The notes: generated by a model not told the origin, from the letters alone. 64,000 bases of DNA from Nitrosomonadales bacterium (GCA_024642775.1 JAHEAL010000001.1:8130-72129), one strand, 5' to 3'. Numbered from the stretch's first letter, positions 38,267-48,006 are shown. Numbers and translations: made by a program.

Positions 38267-39426
38267 TTTGTGCTGTCTATCAATTCAGTTGATAAGGTTT
38301 CCCATGAATTACAAGCAGGGCATTGCCAGTGATGCTGTCTTGCCTTAAAACCACAGTGATTGCAAATATGAAAAAGCCTATTTCCAATTGTGTTTTTTAC
38401 AATTTGTTGAATGATTTTTATATCCTGGTTTTTATTATCTTTTGATGCTTGGGCACTAAAAAGTTGATCAAGTACTTCAATCGATGGTTTTTTGATTAGA
38501 TTATTTCTGGCTAATTCTTCTGCTTTTTCAGCACCATTTTTTGTAAATACATAATCAAAAATATATTTATCAATTTGATCAATTTGATAACTTTCTCGGT
38601 AATGAGAAAGCTGTGATAAGCATTCATTTGTTTTATTTAACTGATCATAAGAATCAAGAAATTTTTTAACGATTAAAACAAAATGTTCGGGTTTTTGAAA
38701 TTCTATTTTTTTCCAAAACTCAATGGCGTTAACATATTTTTTTTGTTCAAATTCAATTTCACCCATAATAATATTGGCACGAGTATTATTTTTATTTATC
38801 TCAAGTGCTTTTTCTAAATTTTTAACGGATTGTACTTTTTTGTTTTTTACCAACTCTTCTAATGCAAGTTCGCAATAAAAGTGACTTACTTGAAGTCTTT
38901 GTGACTTACCAAATTTCTTTTCAATTTCAAAGCTATATTTAACAGCTGAACTCCAATTTCTTTGTTTGATCGAAATATCAAGTAATATATTTAAGTTAAA
39001 TTCTTCATACTGATTATTACTGATCTCATTAATAAGCTTTTCACATCGGTCATAAAATCCTGCTGTAAAAAAATCTTGAATTAACTCAGCCTTAACTGAT
39101 TCAATTTGTTGGTCAGTTAACTCTTTTTGATTTAAAAGCTTGTTGTGAAGATTGATTGCTTGATCGATTTTTCCAAGTTTTCTTAAAATATTACCTTGGA
39201 TAAAATGAAGCTCAAGGGAGTCTGGTTTTATCCTTAATGCATCTGAAAATGATTCGGAGGCTTTTTCATATTCTTGGAATAAAATATAATTTAAGCCTTT
39301 GAAGTAGGAAACTGGGAGATCGGTAGTCTCAGAGATTATATGTTTTATATCAATTCTTGCAGAAATCCACCCAAGAGCGAAAAAGAAAGGAATTATTAAT
39401 AACCACCATAACTCAAATTCAACCAT
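38263..39426 (-). CDS. lapB: lipopolysaccharide assembly protein LapB (YciM)
   Basis: 387 aa. One N-terminal membrane segment (about 5-23, LWWLLIIPFFFALGWISARID) anchors a string of TPR units (YLKGLNYILFQEYEKASESF through the middle). A C-terminal rubredoxin-like zinc/iron ribbon follows, CNHCG and CPAC (about 365-381), the LapB architecture. It adjusts LPS synthesis by presenting LpxC to FtsH. The order ihfB-lapB-pyrF is conserved in proteobacteria. Confidence 0.94.
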   Translation of the reverse strand: MVEFELWWLLIIPFFFALGWISARIDIKHIISETTDLPVSYFKGLNYILFQEYEKASESFSDALRIKPDSLELHFIQGNILRKLGKIDQAINLHNKLLNQKELTDQQIESVKAELIQDFFTAGFYDRCEKLINEISNNQYEEFNLNILLDISIKQRNWSSAVKYSFEIEKKFGKSQRLQVSHFYCELALEELVKNKKVQSVKNLEKALEINKNNTRANIIMGEIEFEQKKYVNAIEFWKKIEFQKPEHFVLIVKKFLDSYDQLNKTNECLSQLSHYRESYQIDQIDKYIFDYVFTKNGAEKAEELARNNLIKKPSIEVLDQLFSAQASKDNKNQDIKIIQQIVKNTIGNRLFHICNHCGFKARQHHWQCPACNSWETLSTELIDSTK

Positions 39427-39465
39427 AAATTTTTTTTTTGATTACTCTAGATTAGTATACGATAT

Positions 39466-39747
39466 TTATTGTTTATCAACACGAATGCGCAATTCTTTTC
39501 CTGCCTTAAAATGAGGGACTGATTTCTCGCTTATATGAACCTTTTCTCCAGTTTTTGGATTTCTTCCAATTCTTGCTGGTCTTCTACTTAAAGAAAAACT
39601 TCCAAACCCTCTAATTTCAATTCTTTTACCTTTGTTTAGAGTGTCAGTCATTGAATCAAGAATATTTTTCACAGCCAGTTCAGTATCTTTTTGAACCAGC
39701 TGTGAAAATTGAGCTGATAACTTCTCAATAAGCTCAGAGCGAGTCAT
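39466..39747 (-). CDS. ihfB: integration host factor beta subunit
   Basis: 93 aa. It is a DNA-bending HU/IHF-fold protein; [14 protein letters not shown] is the N-terminal helix, and [29 protein letters not shown] is the beta-arm with the intercalating Pro in RNPKTGE. The gene begins five bases after rpsA, the conserved position of ihfB rather than hupB or ihfA. IhfA is not in the window. Confidence 0.95.
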   Translation of the reverse strand: MTRSELIEKLSAQFSQLVQKDTELAVKNILDSMTDTLNKGKRIEIRGFGSFSLSRRPARIGRNPKTGEKVHISEKSVPHFKAGKELRIRVDKQ

Positions 39748-39752
39748 TATGA

Positions 39753-41270
39753 TTACTCTTTACTTTCTTTATCTGATGAGTTATCCATTTTAGCCTTCAG
39801 AAGAGCACCTAAGTTGGTCGTTCCAGCATTCTCCGGCTCGTTACTTGCTTTTTTAGCTTTTGCTGACTTTGAAGAATCATCTGATTTCTTAGGAGTTTCA
39901 TCTTTTGCTTCTTCAACGTAGTCTGATGAGAGCTGCTTGATGCCTAAAGAAATTCTTTCTTTATCTACATCAATAGCAAGGATTTTCGCTTCCACCTCAT
40001 CACCTTTTTTGTACTTTTTCACAGCTTCTTCGTTCGATTCTGATACAGAAATATCAGAAAGGTGAATTAAGCCATCAATACCGCCATTTAGGCCAATGAA
40101 GATACCAAAATCAGTAATCGATTTTATCGATCCTTTGATTGTATCGCCTTGTTTATTATCTGCCTCAAATGCAAGCCATGGATTTTCTTTACATTGTTTA
40201 ATTCCAAGGGAAAGTCTTCTTTTATCTTCATCCACCTCAAGTATCATCACTTCTACTTCATCACCAAGATTTACAACTTTAGTAGGGTGGATATTTTTAT
40301 TGGTCCAGTCCATTTCAGATACGTGCACCAAACCCTCGATTCCAGATTCGATTTCAACAAAAGCACCGTAATCTGTTAGGTTAGAAACCTTACCAAAGAT
40401 ACGTGTATTTATTGGATAGCGTCTTTCAAGACCAATCCATGGATCATCATCAAGCTGTTTAAGTCCAAGTGAAACGCGGTTTTTTTCTTGATCAAATTTA
40501 AGCACTTTTGCTTCAATCTCATCACCAACATTCAATACTTCAGAAGGGTGTTTGATTCTTTTCCAAGCGAGATCGGTTATATGTAGAAGGCCATCAATTC
40601 CACCTAAGTCTACGAATGCACCGTAATCAGTTATATTTTTAATAATTCCTTTCACAACCGCGCCGTCTGTTAGGGATTCAATTATTGATTCTCTGTCAGC
40701 ACCCATTTGTTCTTCAAGCACAGCTTTTCTGGATACAACAATATTATTTCTTTTTTTATCGATCTTAATTACTTTTAATTCTGTTTCTTTGTTTTCATAT
40801 GGTGAAGTATCTTTAACGGGCCTAGAATCTACTAGAGAACCTGGTAAGAATGCTGTTATGCCTTTTACTGAAACTCTTAATCCACCTTTAACTCTAGAGC
40901 TTACGAAGCCAGTAACTGATTCGTTAGTATTCATTGCATTTTCAAGATCTTCCCATGCTTGAATTTTTTTTGCTCTATCTCTAGATAGAATGGTAGATCC
41001 ATATCCATCCTCTAATTTTTCAATTGCCACTTTAACAAAGTCGCCAACCTGAACTTCAACTTCTCTTTTATCGTTATGAAATTCATCAGCTTTAATAAAG
41101 CTTTCTGATTTAAGACCTGCGTTTACAATCACTACGTCAGAGTCAATAGAAATTACCTCTGCAGTAATTATCTCACCTTGACGCATTTCTTTAAGCGCCA
41201 TGCTTTCTTCGAACATAGCTGCAAAATTTTCTGTACTTTTTAATTCTGTATTATTTGTTAAAGTTGACAT
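39753..41270 (-). CDS. rpsA: 30S ribosomal protein S1, form with five S1 domains
   Basis: 505 aa from the ATG at 41270; the in-frame TTG 12 bases upstream adds nothing family-like. Five OB-fold S1 domains can be laid out: about 32-100, 117-186, 204-272 ([20 protein letters not shown]), 289-359 ([21 protein letters not shown]) and 376-445 ([21 protein letters not shown]). The sixth domain of the usual 550-570-residue protein is absent. Instead a charged Ser/Lys/Asp tail of about 58 residues runs to a C-terminal [11 protein letters not shown] segment. S1 delivers mRNA to the 30S subunit. It is preceded by cmk and followed by ihfB. Confidence 0.95.
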   Translation of the reverse strand: MSTLTNNTELKSTENFAAMFEESMALKEMRQGEIITAEVISIDSDVVIVNAGLKSESFIKADEFHNDKREVEVQVGDFVKVAIEKLEDGYGSTILSRDRAKKIQAWEDLENAMNTNESVTGFVSSRVKGGLRVSVKGITAFLPGSLVDSRPVKDTSPYENKETELKVIKIDKKRNNIVVSRKAVLEEQMGADRESIIESLTDGAVVKGIIKNITDYGAFVDLGGIDGLLHITDLAWKRIKHPSEVLNVGDEIEAKVLKFDQEKNRVSLGLKQLDDDPWIGLERRYPINTRIFGKVSNLTDYGAFVEIESGIEGLVHVSEMDWTNKNIHPTKVVNLGDEVEVMILEVDEDKRRLSLGIKQCKENPWLAFEADNKQGDTIKGSIKSITDFGIFIGLNGGIDGLIHLSDISVSESNEEAVKKYKKGDEVEAKILAIDVDKERISLGIKQLSSDYVEEAKDETPKKSDDSSKSAKAKKASNEPENAGTTNLGALLKAKMDNSSDKESKE

Positions 41271-41284
41271 TAAAATATCCAAAT

Positions 41285-41300
41285 CCCATCTAGCAATGGG
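41285..41300 (-). promoter_or_regulatory. small hairpin in the rpsA leader
   Basis: CCCAT/ATGGG, five pairs around a six-base loop, lies 14 bases before the rpsA ATG on the minus strand. E. coli rpsA mRNA has leader hairpins used for autoregulation and no strong Shine-Dalgarno; a similar role is possible but only one small hairpin is visible. Confidence 0.25.
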
Positions 41301-41353
41301 TTAATTAATTAAATCCTTAAAGTTTTGAGCTCTAAGGGGTAATAAAAAAGAAA

Positions 41354-41998
41354 TTATTTATTAATGTGAGTTAGCAACAAACTTATAACTTCTTCAGGTG
41401 ATAGATTAGTAGTATCTATAATCACTGAGTTAGCTGCTGGTACAAGGGGTGATACACTACGATTTTGATCTCGTTCATCCCTGTCACTTATTTCTTTTTC
41501 AAGGGTGGTGATATTAACATCAAAACCTTTAGAAATCAACTGTTTATATCTTCTTTGAGCTCTTTCGGCAACTGAAGCATTTAAATAAAATTTGTACCTT
41601 GCTTCGGGAAACACCACTGTACCCATATCTCTTCCTTCCGCAACTAGGCCAGGAGGTTTAAGATGCCTTCTCTGTTTATCAAGTATCGATTCTCGAATTA
41701 TATTTGATGTTGCAATAATAGAAGCAAAAGATGCAATCTTTTCTGTTCTTATGTCACTAGTGATATTTTTTTTGTTTAATAAAATTTCTGAATTAGAGAA
41801 GTCTAAATCCGCTAACTCAATTTCTTTTATTGCTAGGACTTCATTATCAAATGAAATATCTTTATCTAATAAAAGATAGGCTATGACCCTGTAAATTGCC
41901 CCTGAATCAAGATAGTTAAGATTTAATTGTTTGGCAATTGCTTGTGCAACCGTTCCTTTTCCAGTACCTGCAGGACCATCAATGGTAATAAGCATCAT
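41354..41998 (-). CDS. cmk: cytidylate kinase
   Basis: 214 aa. It phosphorylates CMP and dCMP with ATP. The P-loop IDGPAGTGKGT is at 6-16, LNYLDSGAIYR at about 29-39, and VAEGRDMGTVVFP and DERDQNRSVSPL are the NMP-binding and lid motifs. It overlaps aroA by four bases and precedes rpsA by 83 bases. Confidence 0.96.
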   Translation of the reverse strand: MMLITIDGPAGTGKGTVAQAIAKQLNLNYLDSGAIYRVIAYLLLDKDISFDNEVLAIKEIELADLDFSNSEILLNKKNITSDIRTEKIASFASIIATSNIIRESILDKQRRHLKPPGLVAEGRDMGTVVFPEARYKFYLNASVAERAQRRYKQLISKGFDVNITTLEKEISDRDERDQNRSVSPLVPAANSVIIDTTNLSPEEVISLLLTHINK

Positions 41999-43287
41999 TT
42001 AACTATACTCAGAAAATCTTTGAAGTAATTGGGATAAGTTTTTTTTACACATTCTGGATCATGGATGATTGTGGTAACTCCAGCTAGACATGTTAAAGAA
42101 AAACACATAGCCATTCGGTGATCATTATAAGTCTCAACCTTAACGTTATTTTTTATTTTTTGTGGGGGATTGATTTCAATTGTGTTTTCAGTTGTCGATA
42201 CAAAGGCACCAAATTTTTCAAGTTCATTTTTCATCGCTATAATGCGGTCTGTTTCTTTTACTTTCCAGCTTTTTATATTAATTAATTTCACCGGTGATTT
42301 TGCAAATAATGCCATTACTGCGATTGTCATAGCTGCATCAGGAATAGCTATACAATCAAACTCGCCACCAAGGAGCTCTGAAGCCATGCTAACCTTAATT
42401 GAATTATCTAGATACTGAACCTGAGCACCCATTTTCTTAATAAAATCTAAAAACTTTATATCACCCTGGATACTTGCTTGATTAAGGCCTTTTACTTCAA
42501 TTGACCCAGATATAGCTGCTGCAGCAAAAAAATAACTGGCTGATGAAGCGTCTGGTTCAACATTTATATATTTTTTGTTATACGAATAGGTATTTTCTTT
42601 TGAAAAAATATATTTAAATGACCGGTAGTTATTATTTGTATAAGTAACGTTAAACATTTTTAGCAAACTTAAGGTAATATCGATGTAAGGTTTTGAAATT
42701 AAATCTCCATCAACAATGATTTCAATATCCTTGTTTAACATTGGAGCGGCCATCAGTAGCCCGGTTAAAAATTGACTAGAAATGCTTCCTTTAATATTTA
42801 TTTGGCTAGTATTATTTTTTATGATGGGATTTATTTTTACAGGAGGAAAACCATCATTTTTTAAATAGCTTATCTGTGCCCCAAGTTGAGAAACTGAATT
42901 TACTAGGTCTTTGATTGGCCGTTCATGCATTCTTTCAATTCCATCGAGATTATATTCACCGTCAGATAAGGATAAAACCGCACACAAAGGACGAAATGCA
43001 GTACCTGCATTACCTAAAAATAAGTCGGTTTTTTTTGTAAAATTTCCTGATATCCCATGAATAGTAAGCGAATCAACACTCTGATCAATTGCAACATTCA
43101 ATTTATTCAGGGCTTTGATCATAAATTCTGAATCTTCAGAAAGGAGATGGTTTTTTATAACTACCTTATTAGGTGTAAGTGAGCTCAGCAGAAGCAATCG
43201 ATTGGTAATACTTTTTGATCCCGGGGGGGTTATTGACCCACCGATGTAATTTTTTGGGTTTAATACAATATTTTCAATGTTACTCAT
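41995..43287 (-). CDS. aroA: 3-phosphoshikimate 1-carboxyvinyltransferase (EPSP synthase)
   Basis: 430 aa. It joins phosphoenolpyruvate to shikimate 3-phosphate. GSITPPGSKSITNRLLLLSSL is the N-terminal loop, LGNAGTAFRPLCAVL the LxxGNAGTxxRxL motif of class I enzymes (the Gly and Ala positions are the usual ones), RPIKDLV the substrate site, and VKETDRI and DHRMAMCF the later motifs. It overlaps tyrA by eight bases. Confidence 0.96.
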   Translation of the reverse strand: MSNIENIVLNPKNYIGGSITPPGSKSITNRLLLLSSLTPNKVVIKNHLLSEDSEFMIKALNKLNVAIDQSVDSLTIHGISGNFTKKTDLFLGNAGTAFRPLCAVLSLSDGEYNLDGIERMHERPIKDLVNSVSQLGAQISYLKNDGFPPVKINPIIKNNTSQINIKGSISSQFLTGLLMAAPMLNKDIEIIVDGDLISKPYIDITLSLLKMFNVTYTNNNYRSFKYIFSKENTYSYNKKYINVEPDASSASYFFAAAAISGSIEVKGLNQASIQGDIKFLDFIKKMGAQVQYLDNSIKVSMASELLGGEFDCIAIPDAAMTIAVMALFAKSPVKLINIKSWKVKETDRIIAMKNELEKFGAFVSTTENTIEINPPQKIKNNVKVETYNDHRMAMCFSLTCLAGVTTIIHDPECVKKTYPNYFKDFLSIVK

Positions 43288-44125
43288 CCCAGTTTTTCCT
43301 TAGATCACTTCCATTATGAATAAAATCAAACAAAGTGGTCTCGTCCTCTAAGGCATTTTCAAATTCTTTTAATTGTTCGATATACGATTTTAGATCTTTT
43401 AAGCATGCTTCTTTATTGTCAATAAATATATCTCTCCACATCTCAGGAGAGCTTGCTGCAATTCTTGTGAAATCTCTAAATCCACTAGCTGCAAAATTTA
43501 ACAATTCTTCTCGATTTTCTTTTTTATTAATCATTGACATAAATGAAATTGCTAAAGCGTGGGGAAGGTGGCTTACTGTTGAAAATATTTCATCATGATT
43601 TTCTGGCGACATAATAATTGTATTGCCATTGAGTTGTTTCCAAAAGTCTTCAATCTTCTTTATTGAAGATTCAGTATTAAGCTTGTGCGGCGTGATTATG
43701 ATATTTTTTTTATTGAAAAGATTATTCTGTGCTGCCTCGGGGCCATTTTTTTCAGAACCTGCTATTGGATGTGAGCCAATAAAATTTTTAGACTCAGCAC
43801 CTAATATATTTTTTACTGAATTAATAATATTTGTTTTAGTACTTCCAACATCAGTAATTAATGTTGATTTTGATAGGAAAGGTTTTATTTGTTTTAAAAC
43901 TAATTCAATTTGCTTGACGGGTGTAGCAATGATCACCAGGTCTGCATCGTGGATATTATTAAAGTCATCAGAAATCTCATGAACTAGTTGAAGCTGCAAT
44001 GCTTTTTTTAGGGAATCATGATTTCTTCCAAACCCAATTACTTTTTTAGATAACTTTTTCTCCAAGCACTCTTTTCCAATTGAGCCACCAAGAAGTCCTA
44101 GTCCGATGATGCAAATTTTATGCAT
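43280..44125 (-). CDS. tyrA: prephenate dehydrogenase
   Basis: 281 aa. It oxidatively decarboxylates prephenate (or arogenate) for tyrosine. The Rossmann start is CIIGLGLLGGSIGKECL; IATPVKQIE and DVGSTKTNI follow; IGSHPIAGSEKNGPEAA holds the catalytic His region, and HLPHALA the second conserved His. It is monofunctional, without chorismate mutase or ACT domains. It overlaps both aroA and bpt by eight bases. Confidence 0.95.
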   Translation of the reverse strand: MHKICIIGLGLLGGSIGKECLEKKLSKKVIGFGRNHDSLKKALQLQLVHEISDDFNNIHDADLVIIATPVKQIELVLKQIKPFLSKSTLITDVGSTKTNIINSVKNILGAESKNFIGSHPIAGSEKNGPEAAQNNLFNKKNIIITPHKLNTESSIKKIEDFWKQLNGNTIIMSPENHDEIFSTVSHLPHALAISFMSMINKKENREELLNFAASGFRDFTRIAASSPEMWRDIFIDNKEACLKDLKSYIEQLKEFENALEDETTLFDFIHNGSDLRKNWDE

Positions 44126-44843
44126 TAAATTTTTCCCACTGTTTATTTATAAATAACTCATAAGGCTTGAAATTAGTCTTATAGCGCATTTTAGCATTTT
44201 CATTTATCCAATAACCAAGATATAAATAAGAAAAGTTGTTTTCCTTACACCATTCTGATTGCCATAAAATGGCATAAGTACCAAGACTTAATTTTGGAAA
44301 GTGTTGATTGTAGATAGTATAAACTGCGGATATTCCATCACTAATAAGATCAACTATGCTAATAATCATCAATTGTTTATTTAAATAGAACTTGAACATT
44401 TTGCTGTCATGGTTGCTGGTCAAAAGAAAGTTTTTATATTCCTCTTTCTGATCTTCTTCAGATGTGGATTGATCATTATGTCTTTTTGTCTGGTAACTTT
44501 GGTAGAGTAAAAAATCTTCCTGCTCAAATTTAAGGTCACTTATCTCAACGTTAAATTGGTTCCTTTTTAAACATTTTTTTTGTGTTGTGTTTAATTTTAA
44601 ATCATCTACTTTAATTCTAATTGGGATGCACTTCTCGCACTCATGGCAGTGGGGCTTATAGACATGGTTTCCACTTCTTCTGAAGCCTTGGTGAATTAAA
44701 TTGTTAAATTCATTTTGATTAATTGCTTGATATGGAGAAGCAACAATGGATTGAGCTTTTTTTGATTCCAGATAACCGCAATTATAGTTGGCGGTTAAGT
44801 AAAATTGAATTTTCTTGAATTCATTGTTTTCTGGATAACTCAT
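44118..44843 (-). CDS. bpt: aspartate/glutamate leucyltransferase (Bpt)
   Basis: 241 aa from the ATG at 44843, which overlaps the aat stop as ATGA; a longer in-frame version beginning at 44894 lies inside aat and is rejected. TANYNCGYLESKKAQS, GFRRSGNHVYKPHCHECEKC, CIPIRI and FKPYELF match the R-transferase (ATE) fold of bacterial Bpt. It adds leucine to N-terminal Asp or Glu, marking proteins for ClpS/ClpAP. Next to aat it forms the standard N-degron pair. Confidence 0.94.
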   Translation of the reverse strand: MSYPENNEFKKIQFYLTANYNCGYLESKKAQSIVASPYQAINQNEFNNLIHQGFRRSGNHVYKPHCHECEKCIPIRIKVDDLKLNTTQKKCLKRNQFNVEISDLKFEQEDFLLYQSYQTKRHNDQSTSEEDQKEEYKNFLLTSNHDSKMFKFYLNKQLMIISIVDLISDGISAVYTIYNQHFPKLSLGTYAILWQSEWCKENNFSYLYLGYWINENAKMRYKTNFKPYELFINKQWEKFNA

Positions 44844-45496
44844 TCTTTTATTATATCTATAAACTTTCGTCTTGAAACAAGCTCTCCACCCCAATTCGAA
44901 ATATGTTCAGATTCAACTTGCGAGTCGATCATTACGATTTTGTTTTCTTTTAACCATTGGCACATGAAAAAAAAACATACTTTTGATGCATTATCCAGTT
45001 TATGAAACATAGACTCCCCAAAAAAATTTTTACCAATAAGTAATCCATAAATACCACCAACAAGATAATCTTGGCTGTAAACTTCGAATGAATAAGCAAC
45101 CCCTTCCTTATGGAGGTTTGAATAAGTTTCAATTATCCTGTTGTCAATCCAGGTTCCGGTTTGATTTTTTCTTTTTATCTGCTGACAATTTTTTATTACC
45201 ATGGAAAAATTGGTATTAACTTTAAAGGTAAATTCATTTTTCTTAATAATCTTTTTTAGGCTTCTTGAGGCGTGGTAATTATTGGTAAATAAAACCTGCC
45301 TTGGATCTGGTGACCACCATAAAATTGGCTCATTATGATTGAACCAAGGAAATAGTCCATGTTTGTATGCCGATTTAACAAGTTCTGGATTTAGTTCTTC
45401 AGATATGCCAATTAATCCTGGTATTGGCTCAAAGTCAAATTTAATGGTTTTAAAATCTTCAGGTTTCTGAATTAGAATTAATTGTTTATCTACCAT
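44840..45496 (-). CDS. aat: leucyl/phenylalanyl-tRNA-protein transferase
   Basis: 218 aa. It transfers Leu or Phe from tRNA to N-terminal Lys or Arg. GLFPWFNHNEPILWWSPDPRQVLF is the hallmark, with GTWIDNRIIETYSNLHKEGVAYSFEV and GGIYGLLIGKNFFGESMF following. It opens the minus-strand operon aat-bpt-tyrA-aroA-cmk-rpsA-ihfB-lapB-pyrF and is divergent from the GumN-like gene. Confidence 0.96.
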   Translation of the reverse strand: MVDKQLILIQKPEDFKTIKFDFEPIPGLIGISEELNPELVKSAYKHGLFPWFNHNEPILWWSPDPRQVLFTNNYHASRSLKKIIKKNEFTFKVNTNFSMVIKNCQQIKRKNQTGTWIDNRIIETYSNLHKEGVAYSFEVYSQDYLVGGIYGLLIGKNFFGESMFHKLDNASKVCFFFMCQWLKENKIVMIDSQVESEHISNWGGELVSRRKFIDIIKE

Positions 45497-45511
45497 GGTT
45501 ATAATGTAACA
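45497..45511 (-). promoter_or_regulatory. probable promoter with -10 box immediately before aat
   Basis: On the minus strand TG-T-TACATT-ATAACC precedes the aat ATG. The -10-like TACATT (45508-45503) ends six bases from the start codon, and no Shine-Dalgarno fits in between. A second reading, TATAAC, is even closer. Either suggests a very short or absent leader. Confidence 0.35.
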
Positions 45512-45532
45512 ATAAATAATCTTTTAATCTAA

Positions 45533-46375
45533 ATGAATATACCCATGAAATTTTTATTAACAATTTTATTAGTTTTTTCCATAAACTGTTTTGGATCAAT
45601 TTTATTATATGAAGTTGAGGACAAGGAGGGGAAAAAACACTTTATCTTTGGAACTTTTCATACGGATGATAATCGCGTTACTAATCTGGATCCAATAACT
45701 ATTCAAAGTATTCAACAAGCAAGTTTATTTCTTATGGAAACGGAGGAGTTAAACGATGTATCAATACTGCATTTAACCGATTTTGATGCTTTTGATTACT
45801 TAGATGAAAAAAAACAAGATGAATTTAAGTCGCTTTGCGATTTTCATGTGATGAACTGTGATTCAGTAAGAAAAATGAAACCCTGGCTCACGGCATTTAT
45901 TTTTGATTCTCCAAAACCAATAACTCCATTTAATCAAGACAATCTCTTAAAAAGACAGGCAGAAAACTTTGGAATTAAAGTAAAAGGAATCGAGACATTA
46001 GATGAACATTTCTCAGCACTCGATTCTTTAAATATCAATGAGCAAGTTAACATTCTCATTAACACACTCGCAAGATCTGAGGAGGAAAAAGAAAATAATT
46101 TTGAGCAAATCATGAAGGTTTATTTGTTGGGTGACCTAGAGCAAATTAGGCTGGTTGACCAGCAAGTCTCTTCAGGTTTGATGAATAAAAATGTTTGGCA
46201 AAAAGTTAAACAAAAACTATTGATTGAACGAAACGATCTATTTAATGAAAGAATTAAGTCATTCATGAGAAACGAGAGGTTATTTATTGCCATTGGGGCC
46301 TCGCATTTATCTGGAGAAAATGGCTTGCTAAATTTTTTAAAAAAATTGGAGTTTAAAGTTGACAGGGTTGAGTAA
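45533..46375 (+). CDS. exported TraB/GumN-family protein
   Basis: 280 aa. The N-terminus has a signal peptide best read from the second Met (45545, MKFLLTILLVFSINCFGS), so that ATG may be the true start. The family motifs are present: FGTFHTDDNRV near the start (GTxH) and IAIGASHLSGENGLL near the end (GxxHL-x-G), with a conserved ETEEL in between and GIKVKGIETLDEHF. TraB/GumN proteins, related to TIKI metalloproteases, are likely periplasmic metal-dependent hydrolases of unknown substrate. It is followed eight bases later by the methyltransferase gene. Confidence 0.85.
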   Translation: MNIPMKFLLTILLVFSINCFGSILLYEVEDKEGKKHFIFGTFHTDDNRVTNLDPITIQSIQQASLFLMETEELNDVSILHLTDFDAFDYLDEKKQDEFKSLCDFHVMNCDSVRKMKPWLTAFIFDSPKPITPFNQDNLLKRQAENFGIKVKGIETLDEHFSALDSLNINEQVNILINTLARSEEEKENNFEQIMKVYLLGDLEQIRLVDQQVSSGLMNKNVWQKVKQKLLIERNDLFNERIKSFMRNERLFIAIGASHLSGENGLLNFLKKLEFKVDRVE

Positions 46376-46383
46376 GGTTTGAA

Positions 46384-47157
46384 ATGCAATTAATTCATTC
46401 AAAAGAAAATGAGCGGATTAAGTTATTAAAAAAAGTCTACGCAAGCAGTGCTTTTAGAAAAAAAACTAATCTGACTATCCTTGATGGAATTCATTTATTT
46501 GAAAGTTATTTAAAGACTTACTCTGAATTTGATGCCATCTTTTGTACGCAAAACTTTTACGAAAAAAATATTCTTTTTTTCAAACATGACTGGGATACAA
46601 AAATTTTTATTGTGGACCATGCCCTTCTAAGATCTGTTTCTTCGATGAATTCTTCTTCGGATTTCATGGTACTGATTTCAAAACCAAATATACCAATACA
46701 TATTAGTCAGCTCAATGATGGAATGTATCTCTATCTAAAAGATATACAAGACCCAGGAAATGTTGGCTCAATATTCAGGGCTGCTCAGGCAGCTGGAAAC
46801 GCAGCAATTTTTTTATCAAAAAATTGTGTTGATGCCTGGAGTCCGAAAACTCTGAGAGGAAGTCAAGGTTTTCAGTTTAATATCCCTATAGTTGAAGACT
46901 TTGACATTAATTCCTTAATAGCCTCAGATCTCAAATTCTTAATTGCTGACATGAGTGGTCAGAATGTTTTTAACTTTGATTTTCCGCGCAAGACTCTATT
47001 AATTTTGGGCAACGAAGGAGTGGGCGTTAGGGACGATTTGAATATTGAAGACGCTATTTCTATATCTATCCCAATGTTTAATAATGTTGAATCCTTAAAT
47101 GTTGCTCTAGCTTCAGGGTTGATTAGCTATCAATACTACAATCAGTTTAAAAGTTGA
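46384..47157 (+). CDS. SpoU/TrmH-family RNA 2'-O-methyltransferase
   Basis: 257 aa. An N-terminal substrate-binding region (about 1-95) is followed by a SPOUT knot domain with the three motifs: LKDIQDPGNVGSIFRAAQAAG, LLILGNEGVGV and ISIPMFNNVESLNVALASG. These define a SAM-dependent 2'-O-ribose methylase of rRNA or tRNA; the target nucleotide cannot be told. AAGG precedes the ATG. Its last 16 bases overlap the end of convergent hslO. Confidence 0.93.
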   Translation: MQLIHSKENERIKLLKKVYASSAFRKKTNLTILDGIHLFESYLKTYSEFDAIFCTQNFYEKNILFFKHDWDTKIFIVDHALLRSVSSMNSSSDFMVLISKPNIPIHISQLNDGMYLYLKDIQDPGNVGSIFRAAQAAGNAAIFLSKNCVDAWSPKTLRGSQGFQFNIPIVEDFDINSLIASDLKFLIADMSGQNVFNFDFPRKTLLILGNEGVGVRDDLNIEDAISISIPMFNNVESLNVALASGLISYQYYNQFKS

Positions 47158-47990
47158 TCATTTTTGTTAAAAATAATATCGATGTCTGCTTTTGAGATGA
47201 CATATTTTTTTTGACAATATTCACAGATCATTTCGATCGTATCGTTTTTGACAGACTCATATATCTCTGTTGGATTTATTAAGCTTATGGTTTTTAATAT
47301 TTTTTCTTCACTGCAAGAACATTGGTGAGTTACTTGATGGTCTTCAAAGATCTCTATAACCTCATCTGGAAAAATGTTACTGAGTGTGTCTTCAAAATTC
47401 TCAGATAATTTATCTTTATTAATATTTTCGATAGTTTCCCATAACCTGTTAGTATTTTTTGCGTGATCCTCATTTACGTGAGGCATTTCTTGAAAAAGAA
47501 CTCCGTATGAGGTTCCATTGTGTTGGTTGAAGAAAATTCTACTTTTAATCTGCATTGACTGAGTAAGATACCCCTCGATCATTTCTTTAATGTTTCCTGA
47601 TTTGACGTCAATGATTCCCTGATAGGGTGCTTTTTGATCCTTATGAACAATAGATAAGGCAAAGATGGAATTTTTTAATAATTCATCAAAGGGTTTTATG
47701 GTTTCATTTTTTAATTTTACCGTTCCTCTAATATTGAAGTTATGGTCAGATTCGGCAATGATTAATTTAAGATCATTCTTTCCTTGTATTTGTAATATCA
47801 GGCCTCCTTCAAATTTTAAAGTGGCTGCCAACATAGGGCTTACTGTCATCAATTCTTCGAAAGGTCCTAATACCTGAGGCGGTATTGGCAAACTTTGTCT
47901 TAGCTCGTTTAGGCTATTATTGAGTTTGATAATGTTCCCACGTATCGAACTATCTTGAATTACAAAACGACTAATTTTATCTTTTGACAT
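47142..47990 (-). CDS. hslO: 33 kDa redox-regulated chaperone Hsp33
   Basis: 282 aa from the ATG at 47990. An in-frame ATG 24 bases upstream is rejected because a TATAAT box lies inside that extension. Hsp33 is activated by oxidation: the C-terminal zinc switch shows CSCSEE and CEYCQ, the C-x-C and C-x2-C pairs, in their normal order. The N-terminal holdase domain has KFEGGLILQIQGKNDLKLII. It is divergent from the Fur-regulated receptor gene, about 40 bases from its Fur boxes. Confidence 0.95.
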   Translation of the reverse strand: MSKDKISRFVIQDSSIRGNIIKLNNSLNELRQSLPIPPQVLGPFEELMTVSPMLAATLKFEGGLILQIQGKNDLKLIIAESDHNFNIRGTVKLKNETIKPFDELLKNSIFALSIVHKDQKAPYQGIIDVKSGNIKEMIEGYLTQSMQIKSRIFFNQHNGTSYGVLFQEMPHVNEDHAKNTNRLWETIENINKDKLSENFEDTLSNIFPDEVIEIFEDHQVTHQCSCSEEKILKTISLINPTEIYESVKNDTIEMICEYCQKKYVISKADIDIIFNKNDQLLN

Positions 47991-47997
47991 ACCATCA

Positions 47998-48006
47998 ATT
48001 ATACCA
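47998..48006 (-). promoter_or_regulatory. extended -10 promoter of hslO, probably leaderless
   Basis: Minus strand TG-G-TATAAT, a perfect -10 box (48003-47998) with an extended TG, followed by TGATGGT and the ATG at 47990. The spacing of seven bases puts the start point at or just before the A of the ATG. Confidence 0.55.

Noticed and set aside
44844-44894. Longer start for bpt
   Set aside because: It lies entirely inside aat; the ATG at 44843 gives the normal ATGA overlap and the expected N-terminus.
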